NCBI GenBank assembly: GCA_944990035.1
Contig: CALYLX010000106.1
Coordinates: 396,522 to 460,521, forward strand
Direction: 5' to 3'
Source: Clitopilus passeckerianus
Lineage: Eukaryota; Basidiomycota; Agaricomycetes; Agaricales; Entolomataceae
DNA length: 64,000 nt
Part shown: positions 21,394 through 32,900 of the stretch, piece after piece
Layout of the letters: each line of letters opens with the position of its first letter
How positions within the stretch are numbered: the stretch's first letter is position 1
Position numbers and translations under genes: made by a program
The notes under the pieces: model-generated
The model's database searches: none
What the model saw: only the letters and a program-made list of their open reading frames with translations
What the model was told of the DNA's origin: nothing

Positions 21394-24300
21394 CTACTCA
21401 CGTCGTACCAGCCCATCCGATCCTTCGGTGGGCCCGGGCAAGTCACTATATTGCAGCATCCCCACTGGGTACTGATGTGCCATGTCAGCCGCAGTAAATG
21501 GTATCACCTGGACAAGACTACACACCTTTTTAACATCGAGGTATTGGCTATCAATTGTATGGGCTGCATAGAGAACGCAGTCTGCACGTCCGGTCGATTT
21601 AAAGTACCAGTCTGGGATGGGAGCAAAGAAGGCTGGGTCGTGAGGCACATTTGATTCCAGTTTTTCGGATTTTCCTCTAGTCAGCCCCTTGAGTATGCCA
21701 TCTTCGCGGTTTTCCCTCTTGGACCGCTTCTCGAGGCGGACCTTCCTGATAGCCTCACTGTTCAAGGTGCGGCGATTATCGTAGACTGCGCTGTGATCGC
21801 TTGCGTGTGTACTTGCTTGGAACATGAGATCATCCGCTGATCGTGGCTTGAGTAGATTCTCCTGCTCTCTGTAATTGTGGGTGGAATATGTGTCGGTGCC
21901 GCCGAACATTTGTTTTCCCGGGGCTGGGCAGCCGCAAAAGGTATATGGGACCTTGAAGCGGGACTTCCAAGCTCGACAAGTCATGTCAAACGCTCGTTCG
22001 AGATTGGATTCATTCACTTTGTCATCACTAACACGGTCGTTAAGCTGAGAGAGTAGTAAAATTGCAACAGGTGACTTACTGGTCCAGATGGAAATGCACG
22101 TATTTCTTGCAGTCCTCGTGATACTTGTTACCGAAAAGTTGATGGGTGTGCCAGGCAAGGTCGATGTCAAGAGTAGGCACATATAACAGTTTGGGAGAAG
22201 TTGCAATCAGGTCAAGAAACCTGTTGGACAGTAAGTCATTCGGAAATCCATACGAGTGGAAAATTCGTACTTACGCGTGATAACGCGTGACGACATGCTG
22301 CAGAATAACCTCATCGTCTGCCCGAGCAAAATACCCAGGTCTAGACCATCCCAACTCGTGCATCTTCTGGACAAAGGAGCCTTGTCTCAATACCTGTCCG
22401 ATGAGGAGACTCAGTGATGTCCTCGGGGTCAATGTGAGAACCTTACCGCGCCAATTAAATCGACGGAGAAAACATTTCCATCCGTGTAGGCGGAATAGAT
22501 CTTTCGTAACCTAAGATAGAGCTTTCAGAGTGCGGCGAATGACTACAGACCTCATTACCCACATTTTGATGGAATCGTTGCCACTTTTCTTCCAGGCGTT
22601 GTTGATGGAGTTGATGAGGCGGCACAGCGTGAACTTGTGCTTTCTCAATATTTCGATAACCCAACCGGCGCGGGCAACATTAACAGGGCGTATCAAGTCG
22701 TTCGACTGTAAAACCTCGTTTTTCACATATCGCTTGAGGATCGATAGAATCAGCTGCTCATCAGTGAATGCTTTGGGACACTGCAAGCTCTCGTATTTCG
22801 AGATAGCGGTATTTAGCCGTTGACCGTTGGGTCTGTTGATGGCGTATTGAGCCCATAGAGAACCACTGAAAAGAGATATCAGCTTGCCGCGGGGGGTCAA
22901 GAAAGCCCGAAATTACAAACGCAAGGAATGATTGCAGGGTGTCATCCGATCGAACGATGTCCTCCGCTAACTTGCGAGCACCCAGGGTGGACTTGCCAAT
23001 GACTTTATTTACGAAATGACAATCGATGTTCGAGCAGAAGGCCTCAAAGTTTTGTTGTAGGAACCCCGTGCCATCCCTACTCATAAAGGCTGGACATATT
23101 CAGCGTACGGTAAGGGAGTATGAACAAAGGGAAGACTGACGATGCTCGATATTGGCTTCGCAATCTGGGCATTTGAATACTTTGAGGCGGGTTTGCCTAG
23201 CGTCTTCGAATATATCAAAGGCTCGTCCTTGCGTCTTGTTCTCCCATGTTTCTTTGCGTATATCCGTGACAGGTGCGTCAAGTAATATACTGAGTTCACC
23301 GGTCTGAAAATTTCAGGTCATTAAGCATCAGAAAGTACGACGTCAGGCAATTTACCAGTGCAGGCATAAATCTCAAGTGGCCGATGCGGGACAGAACACG
23401 GAGACATGGGATCCTTTTGGTGTCCTCTGCATACCATCTAGTAACTTCTTAGAACAGAGAAGCAGCCAAAACAACAGTGACATACGCAGGATTCAATAGG
23501 TAGGTGTGCCAAACCTAAAACAACCGATAAGAGCCGGCATACAGAAGTCTATCGAGGCCCTTACCATCAGAACATCTATTGGAGGCATAATCTCGTGGGT
23601 TGCATACTGAACATCTTCTGATTTCAGTGATTCACACCATATAGAAAACCTAAAAGGTCCGGAGAGTAAATACGGGTCTACTCGGAATGAAATTTCAAGT
23701 ACCTATCAACCGCGAACGAAACTAGCCAAGCCCAGCGTCGGTCCTTTTCTTGAGGAAAAGGTGTGACAGGTTGGTCATCGCGGTTGTCGAGGTCCTCCAC
23801 AGTCCTTCTGAGGCGCCAAAACGCGTGCAGGAGAGACAGGTGTCCACTGACGTGGTGCGATGTCACCAGTGCTTCGGTCTTGTTGCTGAGAATGTAGTAT
23901 GATGACGGATGGCTGTATTCCGGTGGATCGACATCAGCCATGGAATCCGATGTGCCATCATCAGTCCAGTGTAATTCGTGCAAGTCATTCCGCGAGTTCT
24001 GGTTCGTAGAAGTGTCTGATATTCGCAAAGCTCGTAAAGTCGGTGTTTCCGGCCGCTCCTCCTCGTCCTCATACAGGCTGGTCTGTGTGAGGGTCGATGT
24101 ACTACCAAACTGATGCTCCAGAAATGCACTGGTTGGTGCATAGCGAAGCGTTGTTTGCCCAGAGTACGGAGCTGATGAAGATTCGTCTTCGTCATAACCA
24201 TAAAGTGAGGGAGCAGTCCGGTAGCTGGGAGGGTATAGACTCTGGGTGTCCTGGATATCTCCATTGTCTGATATGGTGCGTTGGTCGTCATCCGGTGTGT

Positions 24301-24436
24301 AAGTAGCATAGCTTGGTGGACGCCTGGAGGTGTTCATTGAAGACATGGAGGGTTGACGGGAAAACTGCGCTCCAGAATGCTGGCTTGGACCACTTGGTGC
24401 CCATTCTCCGCTTCTCGGGACTCCTCGATAATCCAT
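21394..24436 (-). CDS. GRDP-like (DUF1399) family protein, 11 exons
   Basis: Exons 23703-24436, 23565-23649, 23486-23514, 23356-23437, 23141-23303, 22921-23089, 22551-22865, 22447-22510, 22275-22393, 22080-22220 and 21394-22027 give 844 aa. The start is the first ATG (MDYRGVPRSG). Residues 1-~160 are disordered and hold PPSY and PPEY strings that could bind WW domains. The core has the family hallmarks in order: KDRRWAWLVSFAVDRF, VLMVWHTYLLNPAWYAED, a CPDC zinc-like pair, then a second half with VPTLDIDLAWHTHQLFG and CRAWKSRF-PYTFCGCP. The two WHT repeats are typical of plant and fungal GRDP-like proteins; the role in fungi is unknown. The glycine-rich tail usual in the family is absent. The last exon hides an optional 54-bp in-frame intron (AAG|GTGTGT to ATCAG). 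Confidence 0.8.
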
Positions 24437-25484
24437 AGCGCTGAGATGGGCGCGATGCTGGCGTCGTGTTGCACACCATCCCGCCAAGCTCGACGTTATA
24501 TATGGTGAAAGGTGAGGTTGCAGCCATCACAGCATTACAAGCTCTTCTGATCTGCGCGCTATTCGGGATCACACGATGCTCTTACCTAGATTCAATCGGG
24601 GAAAGTCGGGGTACATTGGAGGAATAGCAGCGTGCTCGACGACAAAGGGTAGTCTCGGATTTCCCACGACCCTTGACTGACCCCTTCCCATATACTTATG
24701 GGCCCGGATTTGGAGGGGTATTCTCAGAGCTAGCGCGTCGCGTTGGCGAGGAAAGCCGTTCAAGAATCATTTTCGTCCAAAAGACCGAGATATTAGAGAG
24801 CGGATCCGTTTAATTAGATGATAGTAGAGTATATGGAATGACTATTATACGCGACCCGTCGAGGACGTGAAATGGACGCTGACATAACGACAGAAAGTGT
24901 CAGAACGTCGCAAAGGTCCCTGGGGAGCACGGGCCCATTTTAGATGCTTACGTTGCGCGCATATTACAGTACTGGCTTGGTTACTGTAGCCTGAATTTCC
25001 TTCTTTGTTGTTTCGTCAATGCACTCGGGCTGGTTCACCCCGTTGTGATCACCTCGGCTTGTTCGCCGAATTGCCATCCGAATGCTTGCCACGAGTTGCA
25101 CGCCAGTGTGGTGTGTTCATGGCCTTAATGCTTTCAACGAGATAATTCTACACTATGTTGGTACGGGCGATTCTTTGTATACCACACTGCTGATAAGCCA
25201 CAGGAGCCCCCGCAATGTGTCTCTGTACGGTGGATTGCCCACGAAAGAAAAATGTGTGCATGAGAAGCATGAGGCGTTTCAACTGTGGTGCTCACGTCGA
25301 CACTCGACCGATATGGCTCCCTGACCCTCCACTGGAAACCCTGACGTTGATTTTTGATTTTGATCTTCAGTTTCTCTCTTTGCCACATGCTCGATTCCAT
25401 GTTCATTACTGAACGGAGGTCTTGACGCGCTCTCCGACCCACAAGCACCGACATCGAATATTTCTATCAATTGATTGATTTTAA

Positions 25485-26170
25485 CTATCGATAGGCATCG
25501 ACCAATAGGATGTAGTGCTCGTTGACGATCTGGCCTTCTTGGAGCGTCCGCTGAGATCGAACTTCATCAAAGCAAAAGAACACGGTTGTCAAAAGCGCCA
25601 CCATCTTCACCTGTCGCAGTGACTGGAAGAAATTTCCAAAAATACCAGCAATAATGCGCAAATTGTCACTTGTTATACGTTTCATGACCTCTGCCTTGAC
25701 ATCTTGCTGCGTCAGGAGGGACCGCACAAGACTCTAGAGGCCCTGATCTCTGGCCTGCCAAATACAAGATGTCTTTCCCTAAGTGGTTGAGTAAAAATCT
25801 AAAAGTCCCTGGCACCAGCGGCATGGTGTCAGAAATACGTCGAGTTGACCCATGAACATGGAGCTGAAGAGACTTGCTGTACCAAAGAAGAGCCGTAAGC
25901 AAGCCATGACCTTCAATGCTAGACTCTGAGTGGCTGGGAACCTATTTCAAGCTGAAGCGATGAGTCTCTTCTCGACATCCATCTGGACAACCTTCGCGGA
26001 TTGGCCATGTTTTTTGGACTCTTTTTCTCCGAGCCCGACTTACAGCCGATGCCGTCGACAATTGGGGATTGCTTTGGCGCATCATATTTTGGTGCTGCAC
26101 TCCAGTTTCTAACGGCATAATCTACTGCCAGGCAGTAATGTAACGGCGCCTGCCCGAGATCTTTTGTCAA
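25485..26170 (-). pseudogene. Possible remnant of an unrecognised gene
   Basis: Three minus-strand segments in different frames (25919-26170, 25666-25902, 25485-25727) show protein-like composition but no start, no clear splice sites between them and at least one frameshift. The family is not recognised; an ankyrin-like string is the only hint. The call is tentative. Confidence 0.25.
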
Positions 26171-26328
26171 TTATACCCAACGTACGATGCTGACACGATT
26201 TTTATCATGACAGAAGACCCATGAGCATGTGAGATTTGTTTGTTCTCTTTCACGGTTGGTCAAACCCACCGTGTTCTAGGTCAACAATCCTGGAGAGGGA
26301 ATTTTTTCTCATCTCTATGTGAATTCTG

Positions 26329-26336
26329 CATATAAG
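26329..26336 (+). promoter_or_regulatory. TATA box of the secreted SH3-like gene
   Basis: The string CATATAAG lies about 95 bp before the start codon at 26429, in a promoter with pyrimidine-rich sequence further upstream. Confidence 0.45.
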
Positions 26337-26428
26337 GTGGGCCATATTCACCTTGAAAGATCAGGTCGCTCTCGAGCATCCTTTCACAGAACAGTTCAAA
26401 CTCGTTCATACCACTCTTATTCATCGCC

Positions 26429-26960
26429 ATGAAGTTCTCTTCCATCGTCCTCCTCCCATTCGTTGTCGCCGCTGCCATCGCAGAGCCTGTTCCCAAGAAA
26501 CCGGTCCCCAAGAAGGCTGCTTTGTTTGAGGACGTCGAGGTTCGCACGGAGTCCGCCGCGGCCGCCTATACCAACGTCAGAGTTAATACGGCTGCTCTGA
26601 AGTGCAGGACCTGCCCAAAGACGTCCTGCACCGCCACCAGGCAATACTCCAAAGGCACGGTATGTATCTGGCTCTTGCATAGGGGATATTCAGGAAGACT
26701 AAACCATGTTCAAGATCGTCAAAGTCTCTTGTGACACGGCCACTGGTACCACCACCGTTGAGGGATATCCGTAAGTGCATCTGACCCGTTCGAGAATCGT
26801 CATAATTGAAGGTTATACTAGGTGGTGGGGTAAGACTTCAGATGGGTGCTGGATTGCCGAGTATTATGTCGATTACTATCGTACGTTGAGGTTCTCCGTG
26901 ATTATAGACCGCGAAATTAACAGAAATAACTATACAGAGGGTGCTCCCCCCAGCTGCTAG
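26429..26960 (+). CDS. Secreted SH3-like (SH3b) domain protein
   Basis: Exons 26429-26659, 26715-26770, 26822-26880 and 26938-26960 give 140 aa. The signal peptide is MKFSSIVLLPFVVAAAIA. A linker with repeated PVPKK follows, then a bacterial-type SH3 pattern: VRVNTAALKCRTCPKTSC, KGTIVKVSC, and a WWGKTSDGCWIAEYYV strand set ending GAPPSC. In this family the fold binds cell-wall peptides or glycans; in fungi such small secreted proteins are common and mostly uncharacterised. The six cysteines of the mature domain suggest disulfides. Splice phases are all consistent. The domain call is from motif pattern. Confidence 0.75.
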
Positions 26961-27456
26961 AGAGCTCAAGAATGGAACATGGTCCGATTTTTAATGCTGT
27001 TATACAGAGAAAGAACGAAAAGATTCCAGCTAATAATACCGAAAACCCAGATACCCTTGTATTTTCTTGTTACTGTATGCCAAATAAGTTGTTGAGAAAT
27101 GCCTGGATCGCTGAGCACACTCGTGACATGCCCAGAATGCTCCGAGTCTAGGCGACGACTGAATGTTACGACGCGAGCCTGTTTGGTCACCCATTCCTTT
27201 GAGTAGTCGGTTAGGGGAAGGAGAAAAACGTTTCTATCGACAGCATTCTAACGGATTCGACCGCACAAGTCAAGCGGAAATGGCTCTCAAAGGCTTCTGG
27301 TTGAATGATTTCTAGTTTTAAAGTCCCAATCTAACTACCAAACAAACAGCGTAACAACAGATACGTAGTATCTAGCACCCCGTGTGACAGACAAATGCAA
27401 TGGGCAGAGGCGAGTCACGACAGTACCGGGGAGAGAAACCTTTGCATTCTGGTACG
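26961..27456. other. Intergenic between convergent genes
   Basis: A 496-bp stretch between the SH3-like gene and the 3' end of the next minus-strand gene. Only short unconserved frames are present. Confidence 0.5.
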
Positions 27457-28212
27457 CTAGGAAGGTTCAAGGCTATCAGCGGAAGAAGGTAAAGAAGAGG
27501 AATACTTCTTTCTCTTCGCGTGCATTTGTGCCCGTACATTGAGTTCTTTGTCACTTATACCCCGCAAATAGGATTCCTTCAAGTTGGGAAGATGCTTTTT
27601 GAGAGCTTCTTGACGTCTTTTTACCCGCGAAGTGTGGTGGTCGAAGTTCAGTGATCGCAATGCCAACTCTGAGTAGTCGCGCCTGGCTCGACAAGCAGCA
27701 AGACTTTGTGAGTGTGACCCGTCCTCAGATATATTTCGTTCCTGGAGGATAGTCAACATTATATCATAGCATCTGTTGTTCTTATGCGCCTCCCATTCAT
27801 ACTGAATTGACTCCCATGTCAGGTCCAGTAGCTTGGATTCTATGTCTTCTAGATTGTTTGGCAGGGTATCGGGGGTGTACTCCGGTGATTCCAGTTTTCT
27901 AAGCGGGGAGATGGGAGAGCTTCTGAATAAGTCAAAGCTAGGGGGATAGCATAAAATATGTAGCTTTGGCTTTGCTCCTCTCTGAGAAAGAGACCTCGGG
28001 GAAGAGGCCGGACAGGAATTGGAGGGAGCTGACGATGCTCTCGGCGAATTGACGGGTGCAACATCATTGTTTGTAGTTTGAGTGGATAAAGACGGGATGT
28101 CACCGGCGTGGTGGTCCTCGGTAGGGGGTCCAAGCTCAAAGACAGATGGTAGGGGGTCGGAGTAGCCCTTATGCTTTTCTAGGCCATTAAGGCTAAACCT
28201 GAGTTCTTCCAA
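27457..28212 (-). CDS. Unrecognised basic protein, 5' end unresolved
   Basis: A minus-strand frame of ~250 codons ends at 27457. Upstream it is closed by a TAA near 28245 and contains no ATG at its beginning, so a 5' exon must exist. A likely acceptor is GGACAG just before 28218. Around it lies an ATG frame (MDFFQLPLSLNPLG) that cannot be joined in phase with any GT seen. The protein has a Ser/Pro-rich first half and a helical, Lys/Arg-rich C-terminus (SRVKRRQEALKKHLPNLKE, QMHAKRKKYSS). No family is recognised. It is head-to-head with DPB4 with ~340 bp between, so they may share a promoter. Confidence 0.55.
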   Translation of the reverse strand: MEELRFSLNGLEKHKGYSDPLPSVFELGPPTEDHHAGDIPSLSTQTTNNDVAPVNSPRASSAPSNSCPASSPRSLSQRGAKPKLHILCYPPSFDLFRSSPISPLRKLESPEYTPDTLPNNLEDIESKLLDLTWESIQYEWEAHKNNRCYDIMLTILQERNISEDGSHSQSLAACRARRDYSELALRSLNFDHHTSRVKRRQEALKKHLPNLKESYLRGISDKELNVRAQMHAKRKKYSSSLPSSADSLEPS

Positions 28213-28548
28213 GACCTGTCCAAGACCGCCTGGGAAAAAGTTCTCGTTTTAATTTTGCTCCCAAGAGGATTGAGCGAAAGTGGGAGCTGGAAGAAGTCCA
28301 TGAGACTAAGAACAGCGGTTAATTGCAAGCACTTATATAACACTTGTAGAGGGTATCTCGAAGGGCACGGAATGGACCTTGTATATTTGGTCCAAAGGCT
28401 GCAACCAAACAATTCGTTCGCGTTGCAAACACGCGTCGAGAACGAGGGCGAGATCCTACGTGCACCGCCAACGACCTGGCTAAACCGACTGCCATACCCT
28501 CTCTCCTGACTTAATTTCCGTGAATTACCTGACGAACTAGTCCAACCA
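28213..28548. promoter_or_regulatory. Shared promoter region of two divergent genes
   Basis: The 336 bp between the minus-strand gene and DPB4 contain the 5' exon of the former, not located, and the promoter of the latter. CT-rich tracts precede DPB4. Divergent layout is seen; shared regulation is inference. Confidence 0.35.
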
Positions 28549-29612
28549 TGCCAAAGAAAGATGCCGGAGCAGGCCCTATATCCGCCCAAGCACAACAAGA
28601 TCTAGTCTCGGACGGCATCGAAAACTATGAGCTTCCACGATCGGTCGTGATGAGGATAGCCAGGTCTGTGGTGGGTTTCTCTTTGTATAGCCTGCGAGGT
28701 GGCTCTCTAAAGCTCTAGCTCTGCGTGTCAGGTCCCAGATAATACGAAATTGCAGAAGGACACAGGGTATGCACTACTGAAAGGCTCGGTGGTGTTCATT
28801 AATTATCTTGGTGAGTTAGAAGACTGTAGATCTATCAACAGGAATTAATATTTTTTCTTGATGTTCAGCTGCTACGTGTGTTTTTTTTTTCTTGTCTGGA
28901 GTTACCAGAATGTGCCTGACTGTTATCACTCTCAAGTGCCCATGATGTCGCCGTCTCAAAACAGCACAAAAGCATATCCGCTTCCGACGTCGTTAAAGCC
29001 ATGGAACTCATAGGCTTTGGTGACATGACGGACTACCTTCAGACCGAACTCAATGGTACGCTCTACTTCTGCCAATTTCTGCGATCATGCATTCATGATT
29101 CGTCTGCCTGGTTAGTATACCGTGAAAACCAGAAAAGTGACAAAGGCAAGAAAAGCGGCAGTACCGGGGGTACCTCACATAAAAAGACACCATCTACTTC
29201 TGCCTCAGCTTCTGCAGCTGCTCCGGCCTCGAAGGGCAAAGCAAAGGCAACCAAGCCTCCTTCGACTCCGGCATTGACGAGGGCACCCAAACCTGCGAGC
29301 GCGGCAGCTCCGGCAGCAGCAGCAGCTGCTGTGGTACCTGCTGCAGTAGCTCAAGAGCCTGTGGAGATGGAGGTCGATGGACAAGAACCGGTTGTGCCTG
29401 CAAAGAAGGCGGACGTGGAAGAGGAAAAGCCAGAGGCACCTGAAGAGGGTGATGATGAAGAGGACGATGAAGAGGATGAGGACGACACCGATGATGATGA
29501 CGACGAGGAAGAAGAGGTACCAGCTGAAGATAAGATGGAAGTTGAAGAGGAGGAGTTGAGGAAGGATGCGAAGGGGTTGGATGCTCATGATATACGGGAT
29601 GATGATTCGTAG
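28549..29612 (+). CDS. DPB4: DNA polymerase epsilon subunit DPB4 (histone-fold)
   Basis: Exons 28549-28663, 28719-28810, 28869-28875, 28937-29055 and 29116-29612 give 276 aa. The H2B-like histone fold has the family signature LPRSVVMRIA, then LQKDTGYALLKGSVVFINYLA, AHDVAVSKQHKSISASDV and MELIGFGDM. With DPB3 it forms a dimer on the polymerase epsilon holoenzyme, and in many fungi also serves a chromatin remodeller. Exon 3 is a 7-nt micro-exon (CTGCTAC); without it the string NYLAATAHDVA cannot be formed. The C-terminus after the fold is long, first Ala/Pro/Ser-rich, then strongly acidic (EEDDEEDEDDTDDDDDEEEE), as in POLE3-type proteins. The fourth acceptor (TTAG) is the only one in phase. Confidence 0.88.
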
Positions 29613-29936
29613 CTGTCTATTATCCCTTCTCAGATGCTTGTACATTACTTCCTTTTTCTGGCGCATATTGAGCACCTTGCCTACAACCCACGCTACAATA
29701 TACTTAGGTCTCCTCCAAGTTCACTGTATGATTGGCTGTCATTTGGCAGTCTATCAGCCACCAGGCACCACTAACAGTTGGCTGCTAGCCAGTGCTTTCG
29801 GGTCGGCAAAGCGTAAAAGTCACACTCGATGACTATGTCAAGCCACGAAGCCGAAAGCTTTAAATGTATACGATTAGCCTTGCATCGGGTGTATTTGTAT
29901 GAGAAAGGTGCCCGCAGGCAGCTACATTGATTGCAC
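29613..29936. other. Intergenic, 324 bp
   Basis: This lies between DPB4 and YPP1, which run in the same direction. Nothing beyond probable 3' and 5' untranslated sequence is seen. Confidence 0.5.
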
Positions 29937-32900
29937 ATGAAAGTTCGGGACAAGAGCCCGTCACGTCCGCGTCACATTGACCAGGCCCCAATGTCGTCGA
30001 ATCCAAAAGACCGCCACTATTGGACTCAGCTACGACGAGCATTGACTGAAGGGAACTGGTCGGCGTCGAACCCAGCATGTTCACCAAATGGAACCGTCTT
30101 GCCATGGTCTGAGCTTTTCCGCAAGTTCAACAAGCACTGTAAAGGTTTCCAAGACGTTGCGGAGGTCGCGTCACAAACTCAAGCTCTTGGATTGCTGCTT
30201 GTTGCCAACACTCAGGAAGCAGAACAAGAGAACGTGAAGGAAGGAGATGTTTACCCCTTGGATCTTGAACGAGAGTGCTTGTTGCTCGAGGAGCGGAGGG
30301 AAGAATGCAAGGGCGGTTATGATACCCTGCTCAAGATCAAGGCGGCCAACTTCGATGTATGTCCTCATTTCCTCCTGCATCGAAACCTTCGGACTAACAG
30401 ATCCAAAGTCTTTGCACTTTGCACTAGCTTTCTATGCCTACGCGCTAGGAGATCCAGCCAAGTGCCTTTCGCATCTTGATGATGTACCAGACATCTCCAA
30501 GATCCAACAGCACATACCTGCGGAAGCTGATAAGGGCACAAATGGCACTTCTTCGAGCCACCATACCTCTTTCTTTGGCACGGGAACTAGCTCATCACTG
30601 GCCAGCGGGAGCTTTGGGTATGCGGATACATCTGCACCCGAGATTCGAGACGGGAGAGGCTGGGCTGCGACGGAAACAATACGTAGCTACTGCTTGCAAG
30701 GTATGCCATTCCAAACACCTCAGCGTCCGATGAACTAACGAGTACGGTATAGGCATGTCCCATGAAAAACTTTCCCCGTCTTCCCCCTCCACCGCCCTGT
30801 CATCATATGCAAAAGCCTTCCCCCTTCTCATCACACTCACAAGCGCACTGTCAATAACCTCTCCACCCACAACACCAACCGGAAAGCTCAGCCTCACCTA
30901 CTTCACCCAATACCGTGAACTCTGGCGGTGGGTTGCCAGGCTAACATGGCGCGCCATCTGCCTCTCATCCAGGATGATGGACCTCCGCACAGACAACAGT
31001 TCCGGACATGCAAAAGGCGATCTTCCAAGCCTGTGGGCTTGGTTCGGGGTCTATAACAAGCTGAGCGCATACTGGCCTCCCACATTCCGTCCGAACCATC
31101 GGTCGACGATATCCGCTCTGCAGTTGAGGGCATACATCCTCCGCTACGGTCCTTCTTCGAACTCAAGTCATCTGGATTCGTCTCTCCATGCTAAACCAGC
31201 GACGGAGAGTAGGGAATGGCTGCATACCGCCCGGTCGGTGGTGAATGACTATCGGGCCATCTTGAATGCGAGCACGAGTTTCCCGAGGGCTGGGGAACGG
31301 AATACCAAGGTGGAGGACTTTGTGGACCTTTGTGTGGGCGTGTGGGAGGCGGCTGGGTCGTCTGGGTCGAATGCTGGCTGGGTCATTGATGTTAGTAGCC
31401 CATCCTCCTTCCAGTTTTATTAGGGGAGAAACTGATTTGGTGACCGTTTGGTTAGGTTCTGTGGTGGGCCACGCGGTTAACCTTCAACTGTCCTCGAATA
31501 TTTCGGCATATGGCGAGGGTGTTTGATGCTGCTGGTGATCATCGTTTGGCGAGTCGGACGCTGAGGCTTTACGGTCAAGTTGTCAGTAAAGCTTATGAGG
31601 CGAAACGTGCGAGTCAGACGGGCGGCGCTTCGGAAAATGAATCCACGCAAGATGCATTCCAGGAGAAGGAACTGGACGAGAAGAAGGGCGGAGAGGAGGC
31701 TGTGGAAGAAGGGAAGGGTGCGGAGGATGGGAAAGAGGAGGGAGTTGAGGATGAGCTGATTGAGGAAATGGATGCTGATACGGATGAGTACTGGGTTGAG
31801 ACGCTGGCGTATGGTGCTAGGATGCTGTGCAGGTATGCTGCCGCGTTGCCTGGCACGGAGGGGATTGAGGATGTGAGGGATGCGGGATCGTACCTGGACA
31901 AAGCGAAAATGAGAGTGCCCAGGGAGGGCGCTAAAACCTCTTTAGAGGCAAAACCTCGATGGGAGAAGTTGAGGGCTGGGATCAGCATTGCGGAAGGTGT
32001 TCATGATTGCGTTTTGGCCTTGAAAGGTAACAAAATCAACTAATCTGTTCAAGCTGCCTAAACTGAGCGTGTACATAATACAGAACAAGATCCCCGGACT
32101 CGACCCCGCCTCCTGGCTTCCTCTCACTCCCATTTCCTGGAGGCGCTACGAATTCAAACCCATCCCTCTCCTGTGACGTACTACAATCTCGCCCTGTCCT
32201 TTGCTCGCCCAACACCATTCGGGAATCTGGACCTGGCAATCGAGCACGCAGGAAAGGCAGTCGAGACAGATTCAAATCAGATACGATATTGGCATCTGCT
32301 TGGCCTGCTGTTGAGTGCACAAGGAAAGTGGGACGCAGCGAAAGAGATCCTCGAGAGGGGAATGGCAATTACCGATGCCGTGAACGAGGACCTACCAACC
32401 CAAAACAAGGAAGACGATGATGATGCATATGGAACAGCACCACAGACACCTACCACTACCACCTCTCCGAATGGGAACTCCGTCGCGGTGCATGACTTTG
32501 GGGCCAACAGCACGGACGCCTCGACTTTGAGGCCTGGAAGCGGCTATAATGACAAAACGCCCACGCAAAGTTCGGTTCTACCCTCACATTTGCTCGTCAT
32601 ATCACCTCAGGCTAAGGAGATCCCGGTTCCGAGTGGTCTTTTGCAGCCACTGCCTGACCGCCCGGTCTTGTCGAAGGTTGAGGTGTTTGAGAGGGCATTG
32701 CAGATCAGGATGAGCCTGGGAGCTCTAACGGAGGTTATGGAAGGCGCTGAAGGTGCGGAGATGAGGTGGCTAGAGGTCTTCAGCTGGGTTGCTGCTTGGT
32801 CTGGGAACACGGATGGTTGGTCTTTTATATGATCCCGTCGTTCGAAAAATTATTGACGCATATACCTAGGCACAAGCACCAGGAGGCCTTCGATCGATGA

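Larger units (their letters stand above)
24437..26428. other. Gene-poor stretch with decayed coding remnants
   Basis: On the minus strand, 25485-25902 has two overlapping frames that join into one coherent protein-like sequence only with a one-base shift near 25725 (LNHLGKDILYLAGQRSGP then LLTQQDVKAEVMKR). Another fragment at 25919-26170 includes LGQAPLHYCLAVDYAV, ankyrin-like. I read this as old gene fragments; no intact gene is supported. Confidence 0.4.

Noticed and set aside
21226..21654. A plus-strand gene of 142 codons
   Set aside because: It is antisense to the last exon of the GRDP-like gene, which is clearly conserved.
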